A stretch of 64,000 nt of DNA from JAMZMI01 sp047632435 (GCA_047632435.1 JBLICU010000009.1:1-64000); one strand, 5' to 3'. Counted from the stretch's first letter, positions 15,931 through 25,190 are shown. Notes: a model not told the origin generated them from the letters alone. Numbers and translations are program-made.

Positions 15931-16707
15931 TTAAAGCGGGTCAATACAGTTGACCAATACCGGAACAACTACACCTTCAGGCCATGAATTACAATCTTGA
16001 TTCACATTGACGGGAGTGTCATATACAAATCCAAAGAGAACTGTCACATCTACATTTACTTCTCCAGGACGCACTTCCAGAATTGTTGAGTCTTTGCCTA
16101 TGCGCACGGGTTGAAGCAAAATGTTAGTGTAATTTTGGGTATCAATTTCAGGTTGAATCCATATGTTTCCCAATGCACTAAATGAACAATTTTGTTCTGT
16201 TATATTCGATTTCAAATTGCAAGCGTCCGTTGTAAATTGGGCAATATGAGAATCAACTTCAATGGATTGAGATCTGGTTTCGTTGTGTATCGAAGTTATG
16301 TACCTATCATCGAATGTCAATCCATCAAGTGCATTTACAAGATCAAAATTAATCGTGTCCCTGATGATTGCTTCACAAGCATCATCATTGCCATTGTGGA
16401 TTAAATAAAGATCAAATTGGGGAGGTTCAGAATACTTAACAACACCATCCCACCAGAGATAAAAAAGATGCTCGCCACAACCTCCACTATATTCAACGAC
16501 AACACTCCAATCATTACCTCGGGGAGTTATAGCGATAATTTTATACGGGTCATTTGAGAAATCCTCCTTTTGCGAAAGGCTGTTTAGATAAATAATGTCA
16601 TAATCGGACTGGACGTCCATACTATCCAAATCTGTACTCAAACAAGAAGTAAGAGCCAAAATCAAAGTGAAATATCCAATAAAGTCCCGCTGCATTTTGA
16701 AAAACAT
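15931..16707 (-). CDS. Hypothetical lipoprotein
   Basis: 258 residues, or 254 if started at the internal ATG at 16695 (MQRDFIGYF). A hydrophobic stretch with LTSC forms a lipobox near residue 22. The mature part contains six or more cysteines (for example GGCGEH, DDACEA, DACNLK, EQNCSF, DCNSW) that could form disulfides in the periplasm or outside the cell. I do not recognise the family. It stands alone between two oppositely transcribed genes, and a candidate small RNA lies upstream on the same strand. Confidence 0.65.
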   Translation of the reverse strand: MFFKMQRDFIGYFTLILALTSCLSTDLDSMDVQSDYDIIYLNSLSQKEDFSNDPYKIIAITPRGNDWSVVVEYSGGCGEHLFYLWWDGVVKYSEPPQFDLYLIHNGNDDACEAIIRDTINFDLVNALDGLTFDDRYITSIHNETRSQSIEVDSHIAQFTTDACNLKSNITEQNCSFSALGNIWIQPEIDTQNYTNILLQPVRIGKDSTILEVRPGEVNVDVTVLFGFVYDTPVNVNQDCNSWPEGVVVPVLVNCIDPL

Positions 16708-17151
16708 AACCCTATGACCCTAAAAAGTCCAAATAGGTTGTAGATAATTTGTCAAAAATAGCCTGTATTGGCCGAAATCGACAAACATTTATATCAATGC
16801 TTTAACCAAAGCACCTCTTGAAGTAAAAAAATATAAATAGGTTCACTACCTTAAAACACAAAAGGGTGAGAAAATCTCACCCTTTGTTAGTACTAATCCA
16901 TAACTTCATGGAATCATACTAGTTGATTCAGCTTTCGCCGAATCCTATCACCGCCTAAAATTTAATAACTTAGTAACAATCTGGTACAAACATAAAATGA
17001 TGGTTTTACTATGTCCCTATCGATGATCACGAACAGGCATAATTCAATTTGAATGGGAATAAACGACGTTCAATCAGAAGGGCCTGCAAAAACCAATTTT
17101 CCACACTTTTTGTTTACTTTGTGCCGCATAGCGAGAACAGAATAAATCCAC
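16708..17151. other. 444-bp gene-free stretch
   Basis: No protein gene of convincing size was found. The stretch holds a candidate minus-strand small RNA (about 16855-16993) and the promoter region of the WG-repeat gene, with a TTTACTTTG motif at about 17113-17121 resembling a -7 box one base short. Confidence 0.6.
16855..16993 (-). ncRNA. Candidate small structured RNA
   Basis: On the minus strand a -7 motif TATGTTTG (complement of 16986-16993, fitting TAnnTTTG) is followed by three hairpins: GATTCGGC-GAAA-GCTGAATC with a GNRA tetraloop, TCCAT/ATGGA flanked by AGTA/TACT, and an 11-bp stem AAAGGGTGAGA/TCTCACCCTTT (16861-16885) followed by TGTGTTTT. The order promoter, folded body, terminator fits a ~125-nt RNA. 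No clear -33 TTG is seen. A 10-codon frame (MKLWISTNKG) overlaps the last hairpin, so a leader peptide is another reading. Confidence 0.45.
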
Positions 17152-19761
17152 GTGGGAAAACTAGTATTTATCTTTTTTTTAATCACAACATTTTCATTTC
17201 ATTGTCAGGCTCAGAATCTTCGTAGGATTGCAAAATCCATTGAGAAATCCGAATACGATAAGCTGCTGGAACAAATAGATAAAGCGCTTGAAAAAGACTC
17301 CACAAACTTTGGAGCCATGTATTTCAAGGCCGTTTATTATCTACATAATAGCCTCAATCAATACAATCTGGATTCAGCCAGAATCTTTATCAACCAATCT
17401 CTCGAGTTCCGTAGTTCAATGACCGCTGAGCAAAGCGATGATTGGAGTAAGACCGAGTTTCCTATTTTTGTGATCGATTCCACCAAATCCAAAATTATTA
17501 ATCTTAGTTTTGAAAATGCCTTAAACCCGCCATCTGTAGGTTCTATGCAGTTATTTCTAAAGCTTTTTCCAGATTCTCGCTTGGAAAAAAGGGTCATTTA
17601 TCTAAGAGATAGCTTAGCTTTTGATATAGCATTAGGTGTGGATTCCTGGATCAAATATCAAGAATACACAAAGGAATATCCCAATTCGCCTTTCACTGTA
17701 AAAGCACTTGAATATTATGAAATCCTGCTTTTTAAAGACAAAACAAAAGATGGCTCTCTTGGTAGCCATGTGCAGTTTTTGAGAGAATTTCCTAAGACTC
17801 CTTACAGAAGAGAATCAGAAGAAATGATTTTCAAAAAGATGACCATCAACCATGAAGCAAGACAATACCATGCCTTTATTCAACAATATCCAAATTCACA
17901 CCTAAAGAAAAAATCGGTCGATTTGCTCTATTATTTGGGTAAACAAAAAGGAGAATTGAACCTTCCCGAATTGCTTTTGATCCATCCAAATCCTGATAGC
18001 CTTGCCAAGATCAGTGCACTGGAACAAATGTCTATGACACCAATATTATTCGATGGTGGCTTCAGTTTGATGGATACATCCGGCAATGTTTTAGAGCATT
18101 TTAAGTATGACGCGTTGGATCCAGATTATATATGTGGAAATATAAACGTGGAATGGCTCAGAGTAAAGGCAGAATCATGGATTGTAGTCAATCGCAATGG
18201 TTTTGAGATCAAAAAAAATGTGTCCTACATGGACGAAATCGGAAAGCAATTGATCCTCATCCACGTTAATAATGAATCACATGTGTATCACAAGTCGGGT
18301 TTCAGAGTGACCTCATTTCCTGTTTATCAGGTGAAAATGATCTATGACCAATGGATCGCCTTTGAATCAAATAAAAAATGGGGCATAATGACCTTCTCTG
18401 GAGAGGTGATTCTGCAACCGAAGTTTGACAATTTGGAAATGGCAGGCTCATTCGTTGTGGTTACAAAAGATGGAAAATATGACCTGATGAACCAAAAAAC
18501 TATATCAAAGCTGAGTTCAAATCAAGAATTCCAACTGCCCTATACAGACTTTGAAGTTCTCGGTGACACACTTTTTCTAGGATTTGAGGGCGATAAGGAG
18601 TGTTTGATTGATCAGGATTTAGAAGTCTTACTGCCGCTTGAAGATCAGAGCATTTATCCGTCAAAGGCTATTTGGTATGTAAAAAAAGTAGGTGGGTATC
18701 AGATTTTTGATAAGCCAACAAAGAAGCTCATGGAGTCTACATTTTCAGCATTCCATTTGAATGAATCATGGTTGGGATTAAAACGTGAAGGGAAGTGGGC
18801 GCTCCGTAGCATATCAGATAGCATCGCCAATATCACTTCTCCACTAGATTCTATCCATTTCATCAACTATGCAGTCTGCTATATCGAAAGACGCGATAGT
18901 TCATTTCTGTTTTTCTATAATGGCGCTACATATTGGCTGAAACCAGACCAGACGTTTACGTTGATCAAACCCCAAGATGACATCAAACACTCCTCACAGC
19001 ATTTCATTTTGCTTTCAACAAATGATGATAAAACCATTTTGAACACAAACGGAGAAGTACTTTTTGATGGTAAAGTGGACGATGTATTATATCTCAATGA
19101 TTCGTCTTTTATAGTCAAAAGCAAAGGCAAGTATGGGATTTACAGCATCGGGAATGGATTCGTGCAACATGCTACCTATGACCTAATTAATGAACAAGAT
19201 GGACTGGCACTGTTGGTTAAAAATAATCTGATTGGGTGTATCGACCTTACAAATAATACAATCATTCCTGCTATGTATGAAGAGCGTATCGAACGTTTTT
19301 CAAAATACTATCAAGTGAGTAAGAATGGCCTAACAGGTGTTTTGGATGCTGATAATCACATGATTGTCCCTATTGAGAACAAAGAGCTTTTGTCATGGAA
19401 TGATTCCTCCTATTGGTCAAAACCCAATGATGAATGGTTGTTGAAAACCTACCAGGGCGATATCATACTCAACCACGTTCTCAGCTTGAGCAAATGGAAC
19501 GCAACTACCATTGATGATCTTTACCTTTTTATGAAAGAAGATAAATATGGTATCATTGATCCAAAAAAAGGAATCTTGATTCCTCCGATGTACAACGAAA
19601 TAATCAATGTCGGGACAACTCTACAACCAATCTTCTTTGCAGAGCAACATTTGGAAACAGCGGATTTATTTGTCGTGTCCTACTTTAACGCACTAGGCAA
19701 AACGATAAAATCGCAAGCCTATCGTCCAAGTGAATATGATCTGATCTATTGTGATCAATAA
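17152..19761 (+). CDS. Exported WG-repeat protein
   Basis: 869 residues from a GTG start, which gives the signal peptide MGKLVFIFFLITTFSFHCQA. Residues ~25-80 look TPR-like. From ~300 on, a chain of WG-type beta repeats is visible, such as KKWGIMTFSGEVILQPKFD, KYGIYSIGNG and KYGIIDPKKGILIPPMYNE. WG repeats (KWGxxD...xIPxxYD) are common in Bacteroidota surface or periplasmic proteins of unknown role and probably mediate binding. The start codon and signal peptide agree. It is followed after 23 bp by an 83-residue protein gene on the same strand. Confidence 0.85.
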   Translation: MGKLVFIFFLITTFSFHCQAQNLRRIAKSIEKSEYDKLLEQIDKALEKDSTNFGAMYFKAVYYLHNSLNQYNLDSARIFINQSLEFRSSMTAEQSDDWSKTEFPIFVIDSTKSKIINLSFENALNPPSVGSMQLFLKLFPDSRLEKRVIYLRDSLAFDIALGVDSWIKYQEYTKEYPNSPFTVKALEYYEILLFKDKTKDGSLGSHVQFLREFPKTPYRRESEEMIFKKMTINHEARQYHAFIQQYPNSHLKKKSVDLLYYLGKQKGELNLPELLLIHPNPDSLAKISALEQMSMTPILFDGGFSLMDTSGNVLEHFKYDALDPDYICGNINVEWLRVKAESWIVVNRNGFEIKKNVSYMDEIGKQLILIHVNNESHVYHKSGFRVTSFPVYQVKMIYDQWIAFESNKKWGIMTFSGEVILQPKFDNLEMAGSFVVVTKDGKYDLMNQKTISKLSSNQEFQLPYTDFEVLGDTLFLGFEGDKECLIDQDLEVLLPLEDQSIYPSKAIWYVKKVGGYQIFDKPTKKLMESTFSAFHLNESWLGLKREGKWALRSISDSIANITSPLDSIHFINYAVCYIERRDSSFLFFYNGATYWLKPDQTFTLIKPQDDIKHSSQHFILLSTNDDKTILNTNGEVLFDGKVDDVLYLNDSSFIVKSKGKYGIYSIGNGFVQHATYDLINEQDGLALLVKNNLIGCIDLTNNTIIPAMYEERIERFSKYYQVSKNGLTGVLDADNHMIVPIENKELLSWNDSSYWSKPNDEWLLKTYQGDIILNHVLSLSKWNATTIDDLYLFMKEDKYGIIDPKKGILIPPMYNEIINVGTTLQPIFFAEQHLETADLFVVSYFNALGKTIKSQAYRPSEYDLIYCDQ

Positions 19762-19784
19762 TTCTTTATTGTATCTTAACCTAC

Positions 19785-20036
19785 ATGAATAGGTCACGGT
19801 TTGAGCAGCTTTCGCATAGAGAAAAAGTACAGTGGATTTACTTCAATGCAGAATTGATTACCTCGATCCGTTATTATAAATACAAGGTCAATTTGTATTT
19901 AATTGATAGGATTTACATCGAATTATTTTATAATGGTCGTCAGGATTTTATTGAAAAAATTGAAGTTTTAGATGAAAAATCCAAAAGAATGAATTTTTAT
20001 GCGGATCAAATAAAGCTACCTGCTAATATTAGATAA
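19785..20036 (+). CDS. Small conserved hypothetical protein
   Basis: 83 residues starting MNRSRFEQLSHREKVQWI. It has no signal peptide and no membrane segment; the composition is charged and aromatic (YYKYKVNLYLIDRIYIELFY). The family looks like a short protein conserved in Cytophagales, but I cannot name it. It overlaps the 3' end of the convergent coaE gene by 21 bp, which makes simple neutral drift of this region less likely. The real-gene call rests on its position right after the WG-repeat gene and its protein-like composition. Confidence 0.65.
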   Translation: MNRSRFEQLSHREKVQWIYFNAELITSIRYYKYKVNLYLIDRIYIELFYNGRQDFIEKIEVLDEKSKRMNFYADQIKLPANIR

Positions 20037-20624
20037 TACCTGATTATACACAGCCAATGTCTGCTCAATGAGTGACTGCCTGCCATCATTTTCAATGATG
20101 AAATCTGCCTTCTTTTTCTTCTCCACATCGCTGAGCTGATTGCTCATGATTGCTATAACATCACTTTTATTCCGATGACTGTCTCGCTGCAATACACGAC
20201 TTATTCTAATTTCTTCAGGTGCCGTCACCAAAATCAAACCATCCAAAGTCATATTTGATCCAGTTTCAATTAACAAAGCCGCCTCTTTCAATGTGAATTT
20301 GACATGCTGGTATTCATCCAACCAAAGAGCATAATCTTCAGCTACAACCGGGTGTACGGTCGCATTTAATCTTGCCAATATAGATGGATCCTTGAAAGCT
20401 TTATCCGCCAATAAAGATCGATTTAGCTTTCCGTCCAGATAGGCCTGGTCTCCAAATAATTGACGAATTTCAGCCATGAGAGACGCATCCGAATTCATCA
20501 GCATCTTGGCGCTATTGTCAGCGTTATAAACTGGAATACCAAGAATTGAGAAAATTTTAGCGACTGTGCTTTTGCCAGCACCAATACCTCCGGTGATGCC
20601 CATTTGAAATGGACTATTTGCCAT
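20016..20624 (-). CDS. coaE: Dephospho-CoA kinase
   Basis: 202 residues, standard for CoaE. The P-loop GITGGIGAGKST lies at residues ~9-20, followed by the nucleotide- and substrate-binding pattern including PVYNADNSAKML and VHPVVAEDYALW. It phosphorylates the 3'-OH of dephospho-CoA with ATP, the last step of coenzyme A synthesis, in the cytoplasm. Its start overlaps the ybbR stop by 11 bp, and it is the last gene of the seven-gene minus-strand run that begins with leucine dehydrogenase. Its 3' end overlaps the convergent small gene. Confidence 0.95.
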   Translation of the reverse strand: MANSPFQMGITGGIGAGKSTVAKIFSILGIPVYNADNSAKMLMNSDASLMAEIRQLFGDQAYLDGKLNRSLLADKAFKDPSILARLNATVHPVVAEDYALWLDEYQHVKFTLKEAALLIETGSNMTLDGLILVTAPEEIRISRVLQRDSHRNKSDVIAIMSNQLSDVEKKKKADFIIENDGRQSLIEQTLAVYNQVLSNISR

Positions 20625-21540
20625 AACCTATTTTGACATTTTCGGGCGAAACCTCAACCTCAATGGCTTGCTCGGGATAATAGATTAGTATGGCGATAAT
20701 AGAAGAATCCCTTTTATTCAACATCGCCAAATCCGCCGTGATGGCAAAATCTGAGGCTTTGAAATCCTCCTTCTTGGATCGTGGTACGGTAAAGGAAACA
20801 GTGACCTCACTTTGTTTCAGATATTTTGAAGAATCAGCCGGGAAGTTGACAGCTTCTACATCCAGCATCAGCACAATTCTTTCAAATTTTTCCACGTCAA
20901 AAGACACATCCAAATGATCCGGATTGGTTTTAATTAATGACTTATTTGGATTAAAAACATCTACAGATTTTCGAAACGGATCATCCAATTCCTTATCCTC
21001 AAGCCGAAGGACGTAATAAATATCTAATGAATCGATAAAAGATTCTGGTCCTATCAATTCAATCGTATCTGGCTTGATATTGATGGCAGAAGTAATTCGA
21101 TAGCCATTCTCAAGTGAAACAGCCAGAGAGTCAATTTTGGGTATTACTCTTTTTCGCTTTTTCTTCTCAATGTCAATATATAAGGTGTCAGACACCATGT
21201 AATTCACCTCCAAGCCTTCTAATTGATCGATGACCATCGGAAAAAGCGAGGACCTGGTAAAAAAGCTAATCTCCGTGGGATTTTCAAGCTCGATCTGAAT
21301 CGGAGTTACATTAAAAAACAAAGTGCTCCTAATTAGATTCCATCCACCACTGGAAACATCAATGGTAACTGTCGATGGTAAGGGCTTCATGATCAGCACA
21401 CTATCCCTGGCAAATTGAAACTCTACCGGGTAGTTGATGACCGCATTGTAGTCTTTATTGAGGGCATTAAAAAACCAGAAGGTAGCGGCTCCACCTAAGG
21501 AGATCAGCACTACCTTCCAGTTGTTTAATAACTCGTACAC
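20614..21540 (-). CDS. YbbR-like (CdaR) domain protein
   Basis: 308 residues from a GTG start. One N-terminal membrane anchor (~10-28, WKVVLISLGGAATFWFFNAL) leads to tandem YbbR domains of beta strands outside the membrane (for example PSTVTIDVSSGGWNLI, IKPDTIELIGPESFIDSL). In Firmicutes YbbR/CdaR binds and regulates the diadenylate cyclase CdaA; no cyclase gene is nearby here, so that role is not shown. It is coupled to coaE by an 11-bp overlap and lies 13 bp after yajC, a typical Bacteroidota order. Confidence 0.85.
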   Translation of the reverse strand: MYELLNNWKVVLISLGGAATFWFFNALNKDYNAVINYPVEFQFARDSVLIMKPLPSTVTIDVSSGGWNLIRSTLFFNVTPIQIELENPTEISFFTRSSLFPMVIDQLEGLEVNYMVSDTLYIDIEKKKRKRVIPKIDSLAVSLENGYRITSAINIKPDTIELIGPESFIDSLDIYYVLRLEDKELDDPFRKSVDVFNPNKSLIKTNPDHLDVSFDVEKFERIVLMLDVEAVNFPADSSKYLKQSEVTVSFTVPRSKKEDFKASDFAITADLAMLNKRDSSIIAILIYYPEQAIEVEVSPENVKIGYGK

Positions 21541-21553
21541 TATTTTGCTGTAT

Positions 21554-21877
21554 TTATTTTTTTACTTCTGCGCCATATACTCTCTTGGATGTTTCCAGGG
21601 AAATAGCACTTTTCTCAATGATAAGCTTGTTTCCTTTATCAACATCAAGTGTAATAATTGAGTCATCAACCGAAGCTACTTTGCCATGAATACCACCCAT
21701 GGTAACTACTGAGTCTCCTTTTTTGATGGCCTCAATGAATAACTTTTGATCCTTCGCTTTTTTCTGTTGTGGTCGAATGAAAAAGAAATAGAAGATAGCA
21801 ATCATCCCACCCAACATTAAGAATTGAGTATATCCGCCACCTCCAGATGCTGCCTGAAGCAATAATGTTTTAATCAT
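21554..21877 (-). CDS. yajC: Preprotein translocase subunit YajC
   Basis: 107 residues, standard length. A single membrane segment (~18-36, GGMIAIFYFFFIRPQQKKAK) with the family hallmark FFFIRPQQKK precedes a small beta domain (SVVTMGGIHGKVASVDDSII). YajC is an accessory of the SecDF complex that assists protein export through SecYEG. It sits between the DUF1573 and ybbR genes, as in many Bacteroidota. Confidence 0.95.
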   Translation of the reverse strand: MIKTLLLQAASGGGGYTQFLMLGGMIAIFYFFFIRPQQKKAKDQKLFIEAIKKGDSVVTMGGIHGKVASVDDSIITLDVDKGNKLIIEKSAISLETSKRVYGAEVKK

Positions 21878-21894
21878 TTGTTAGTTATATTAAA

Positions 21895-22413
21895 TTATGA
21901 AGGGTCTGCCTCCGCTTTGGTTACGTTTGCCTTGATAGTCAACTTGCTTACCGATGGATAAGTATTGGCAGTAATGGTGACTGTTTTATTTTGAATGCCT
22001 GGTTTTCCTTTACTGTTAAATTTCACAGTGATTTTACCTTCCTCTCCAATTCCAATAGGTTCTTTTGGCCATTCAGGTACGGTACATCCACACGATGCTT
22101 TGGCTGAAGAAATAATTAGCGGTGATTGGCCAATATTTTTAAAGGTAAAAGTTTTCTCGACGATATCACCTTCTTTGATGGCTCCAAAATCATGGTTTTC
22201 TTCAGGAAATTGAAATAATGGAAGAGGTCCTTCTGGTTTTACTTCAGGTTCAGCAGCCGTAGAGTTGGTCACAGGCGTCTTTTTAGCAACTTGCTGCTGT
22301 TCTAATTCTGCTATCCTGTTTTGAAGCTCTTTTTCTTTTTTACTATCACCGCAACTGAACAACACAGATGACAAAGTGACTAGCATTACTAAATAGATGG
22401 TCTTGTTAATCAT
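21895..22413 (-). CDS. DUF1573 domain lipoprotein
   Basis: About 172 residues from the ATG at 22411-22413 (MINKTIYLVMLVTLSSVLFSC), chosen because it puts the lipobox LFSC at the normal place; the open frame extends to 22446. After a charged, coiled-coil-like linker (KKEKELQNRIAELEQQQ), a DUF1573 beta domain spans ~80-172 (FPEENHDFGAIKEGDIVEKTF, SAKASCGCTVPEWPKEPI). DUF1573 is an immunoglobulin-like fold related to ASH/MSP domains and is abundant in Bacteroidota. It is probably an outer-membrane or periplasmic lipoprotein; exact role unknown. Confidence 0.88.
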   Translation of the reverse strand: MINKTIYLVMLVTLSSVLFSCGDSKKEKELQNRIAELEQQQVAKKTPVTNSTAAEPEVKPEGPLPLFQFPEENHDFGAIKEGDIVEKTFTFKNIGQSPLIISSAKASCGCTVPEWPKEPIGIGEEGKITVKFNSKGKPGIQNKTVTITANTYPSVSKLTIKANVTKAEADPS

Positions 22414-22512
22414 AATTTTATTTTTAATAGTTCCTAAACCGCGCAAACTTACAAAGAATAGCTGTTTAGGATAAATATATAATCCTAATGATATGTTAAT
22501 GTCTGTGGGCTA

Positions 22513-22812
22513 TCAATTTTTTTTGATCTGACTGATCAAACCATTTACATCGTCGAGCAGTTTTTCGGCTTTTAATTTGGCATCCTTGACTATTTTCTCG
22601 CCTTCCGATTTTGCTTCATTTTCCAAACTGTCCCCATGCTCCACTAGATCACTAACCAGACTTTCCAACTGTTTTTTGTATTTGTCCAACTTAAAAGAAA
22701 GTTTATCTCTGGTATTGGTGCCCTTGTCTGGTGCAAACAAAATTCCCAATACACCTCCGATGGCTACTCCGAAAAGCAATGCAAAAAAAGAACCTCCACT
22801 ATTTTTACTCAT
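22513..22812 (-). CDS. YtxH domain protein
   Basis: 99 residues. The N-terminus has a glycine-rich membrane segment (~7-26, SFFALLFGVAIGGVLGILFAP) with the YtxH signature GxLFAPDKG, followed by an amphipathic helix rich in lysine and glutamate. YtxH proteins are short membrane-anchored proteins associated with general stress in Bacillus; the function here is not shown. It lies 11 bp after nusB in the same minus-strand run. Confidence 0.88.
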   Translation of the reverse strand: MSKNSGGSFFALLFGVAIGGVLGILFAPDKGTNTRDKLSFKLDKYKKQLESLVSDLVEHGDSLENEAKSEGEKIVKDAKLKAEKLLDDVNGLISQIKKN

Positions 22813-22823
22813 GTTCGTATATT

Positions 22824-23999
22824 TTATTTATTGTCAATAAGCCCTCTTCCGCTCTTTTTAATAAGTCCTTCCGAAGTTAGTTCCTTTGCTAAAACATCCA
22901 AAATCCCATTAATAAATTGTTTGCTTTTAGGTGTTGAGTAAACTTTTGAAATTTCTAAAAACTCATTAATGGTCACTTTCACCGGTATACTATGAAACAC
23001 CATCATTTCCGCCAATGACATTCTCAATATGATGCGATCTGTAACAGCCACTCTGGATATGTCCCAATTTCGGGTGTGACTACTGATGATTTCGTCCAGT
23101 TCCTTTTCCTTTTTGACTGTTTCTTTGAATAATTTTTTGAAAAATCCAATATCGTCATCCTCATTGCGACTCACCTCTTTCATGACAAATGGATCATCTA
23201 ATGACGGTTCATATTCCTGAAAAGTTTTTACAACTAGGCTTTTTAAAATGGGCTGATTTTCTGACCAGTGCAAATCAACAGATGATAAAAAATCACCTAT
23301 CACCTCATTTTTGAAAATGAGTTTTTTATATAGATATATGATCGCCTCCTGGTGATCCTCCACTGTTGGGGTTTCCTTTCTTTGATAGGCTATCAAAAAT
23401 TCATCATTTTGTATGATGTCTTTGTACCATGATCTAATTTGTCCTAAATCATGCTCCCAACTCACCTTACGGGCAATCAAAAGATTATTGAATGCTTCAA
23501 ATTTGGTGAGCGAATCAATCACCGGATTATCAATGAAGTGATTTTTCCAATAAGAAACCTTTGGAAGGTGTGCTTTTTCCTTTTTTTCCTTTTCTTGTTT
23601 TTCTATGTGGGATATTTCTACCGTTAATTGAACCAACTTAAGGTATATGTCTTCCAAGCCGTCCACATCCTTGATCATTGCTTGCTCTATGGCACGAAGC
23701 TCCTTGTCAAGTTCTGTATAATATTTGTTGATGTGGGATTGTACGTTTTCAGCTATATCATCTTCAATGTCTTCAGGCGCGCTGACTTTTCGCACGTTTA
23801 AAAATTTGTGATAAAGCGCGGAAGCAGATTTTCTTCTGGCGGTGAAAATATCGACTTCAGAGAAATCATCCTTTGCCGCATCCATGTAGTAATGAGACTC
23901 TAGTTGCTCATTGATCACATTTTTGAGTGACTCTTGTGCCGTGAAATAACTATAAAGGGCCTGCATGGCCTTGACACGAAGAATCCGACGATTAAGCAT
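22824..23999 (-). CDS. nusB: Transcription antitermination factor NusB (long form)
   Basis: 391 residues. The NusB fold is recognisable at both ends: the N-terminal RRILRVKAMQALYSYF and the C-terminal ~280-380 region with WDISRVAVTDRIILRMSLAEM and INEFLEISKVYSTPKSKQFINGILD. NusB binds boxA RNA with NusE and prevents premature termination in rRNA operons. The protein is more than twice the length of E. coli NusB (139 aa) because of an N-terminal/middle helical extension that is usual in Bacteroidota. It follows leucine dehydrogenase by 17 bp. Confidence 0.9.
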   Translation of the reverse strand: MLNRRILRVKAMQALYSYFTAQESLKNVINEQLESHYYMDAAKDDFSEVDIFTARRKSASALYHKFLNVRKVSAPEDIEDDIAENVQSHINKYYTELDKELRAIEQAMIKDVDGLEDIYLKLVQLTVEISHIEKQEKEKKEKAHLPKVSYWKNHFIDNPVIDSLTKFEAFNNLLIARKVSWEHDLGQIRSWYKDIIQNDEFLIAYQRKETPTVEDHQEAIIYLYKKLIFKNEVIGDFLSSVDLHWSENQPILKSLVVKTFQEYEPSLDDPFVMKEVSRNEDDDIGFFKKLFKETVKKEKELDEIISSHTRNWDISRVAVTDRIILRMSLAEMMVFHSIPVKVTINEFLEISKVYSTPKSKQFINGILDVLAKELTSEGLIKKSGRGLIDNK

Positions 24000-24016
24000 T
24001 TAATGAACGTTTTGGT

Positions 24017-25120
24017 TTAATAAGATTGTTTGATCTTGCCTACACTTTCAATTCTTTTCAGTGCTATCAGTAGCGCTGCTTGATGTGAGGTCGAATCATT
24101 TTTCTCGGCAAAGTTCAGAACATCTGTGCAAACATCATAAATTCTTTCGGTTTGCTCATAGACTTTTTCACGATTATAATTTCCCTGCTGCTCATAATAC
24201 ACGTTGGTGATGCCTCCAGAATTGATCAAAAAGTCCGGAGCATAGACAATTCCGCGTTCCTTTAATCTCAGTCCATCAAGCTTTTCATCATCGAGTTGAT
24301 TGTTGGCAGCACCGGCTACAATCTGGCATTGGAGCTTATAAATGGTGTTTTCATTCAATGTAGCACCCAAAGCACATGGTGCATAGATATCCATCGGAAA
24401 GTCATAAATTTCATCCGAAGGAACAACATGAATTTTAGCTCCGTGTTTTTTTACAACACTTTCTATTTTATCCTCAAAAATATCTGAAATAAAAACGACA
24501 GCACCCTCCTCTACCAAATGATCAATCAAACAAGAACCGACATGACCGGCACCTTGAACGAGAACTCTTTTTCCTTTCAATGTGTCTGAACCATAAGCAT
24601 ATTTGGCACTGGCTTTCATGCCGGTGTAAACGCCAAAGGCCGTAACTGGGCTAGGATCACCAGAACCGCCCATGCTTTCAGGAATACCCGTAACAAACGG
24701 AGTTTCCATGCGGATATACTCCATATCACGAGAAGTCATGTTGACATCTTCAGCGGTCCAGTATTTGCCGTTAAGGCTATGCACAAACTTGCCAAATCGG
24801 CGCATCAAAATTTCATCCTTGGTTTTTCGGGCATCACCAATTATCACCGCTTTGCCTCCGCCAATATTTAATCCCGCGATTGCGTTTTTGAAAGTCATGC
24901 CACGAGACAGACGAAGGGCATCTTTGATGGCTGCCTCTTCTGACTCGTAGTTCCACATGCGTGTGCCTCCCATGGCTGGGCCCAACACGGTATTGTGAAT
25001 GGCGATGATCGCCTTGAGACCTGTAGCTTCATCGTGACAAAATACGAGTTGCTCATGGTCCATTCGGGACATGGTTTCGAAAATATCAGTCTTCTGAACC
25101 TGGGGTATGGTATCTATCAT
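24017..25120 (-). CDS. Leucine dehydrogenase (Glu/Leu/Phe/Val dehydrogenase family)
   Basis: 367 residues. Substrate-binding and catalytic motifs are clear: GPAMGGTRMW, SRGMTFKNAIAGLNIGGGKA (catalytic lysines in FKN and GGGKA) and an NAD-binding Rossmann motif VLVQGAGHVGSCLIDHL. These enzymes reversibly deaminate branched-chain or aromatic amino acids to 2-oxo acids with NAD+. The length and motifs fit leucine dehydrogenase better than the ~450-residue glutamate dehydrogenases; phenylalanine or valine preference cannot be excluded. It is first gene of the run down to coaE, with a -7 promoter motif and a palindrome upstream. Confidence 0.9.
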   Translation of the reverse strand: MIDTIPQVQKTDIFETMSRMDHEQLVFCHDEATGLKAIIAIHNTVLGPAMGGTRMWNYESEEAAIKDALRLSRGMTFKNAIAGLNIGGGKAVIIGDARKTKDEILMRRFGKFVHSLNGKYWTAEDVNMTSRDMEYIRMETPFVTGIPESMGGSGDPSPVTAFGVYTGMKASAKYAYGSDTLKGKRVLVQGAGHVGSCLIDHLVEEGAVVFISDIFEDKIESVVKKHGAKIHVVPSDEIYDFPMDIYAPCALGATLNENTIYKLQCQIVAGAANNQLDDEKLDGLRLKERGIVYAPDFLINSGGITNVYYEQQGNYNREKVYEQTERIYDVCTDVLNFAEKNDSTSHQAALLIALKRIESVGKIKQSY

Positions 25121-25154
25121 GATATGATGTTAATTTGCTTTTTTATTGTTTGAA

Positions 25155-25190
25155 AAGGATTTTTAAAATCCTTGTAACAGGTCAAAAATA
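25155..25190 (-). promoter_or_regulatory. Leucine dehydrogenase operon promoter (-7) and palindrome
   Basis: The minus strand has TATTTTTG (complement of 25183-25190), matching TAnnTTTG; no clear -33 TTG is visible. Just downstream, a near-perfect palindrome AAGGATTTT-T-AAAATCCTT at 25155-25173 would lie around the transcription start and could be an operator or a 5'-UTR hairpin. Confidence 0.45.
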
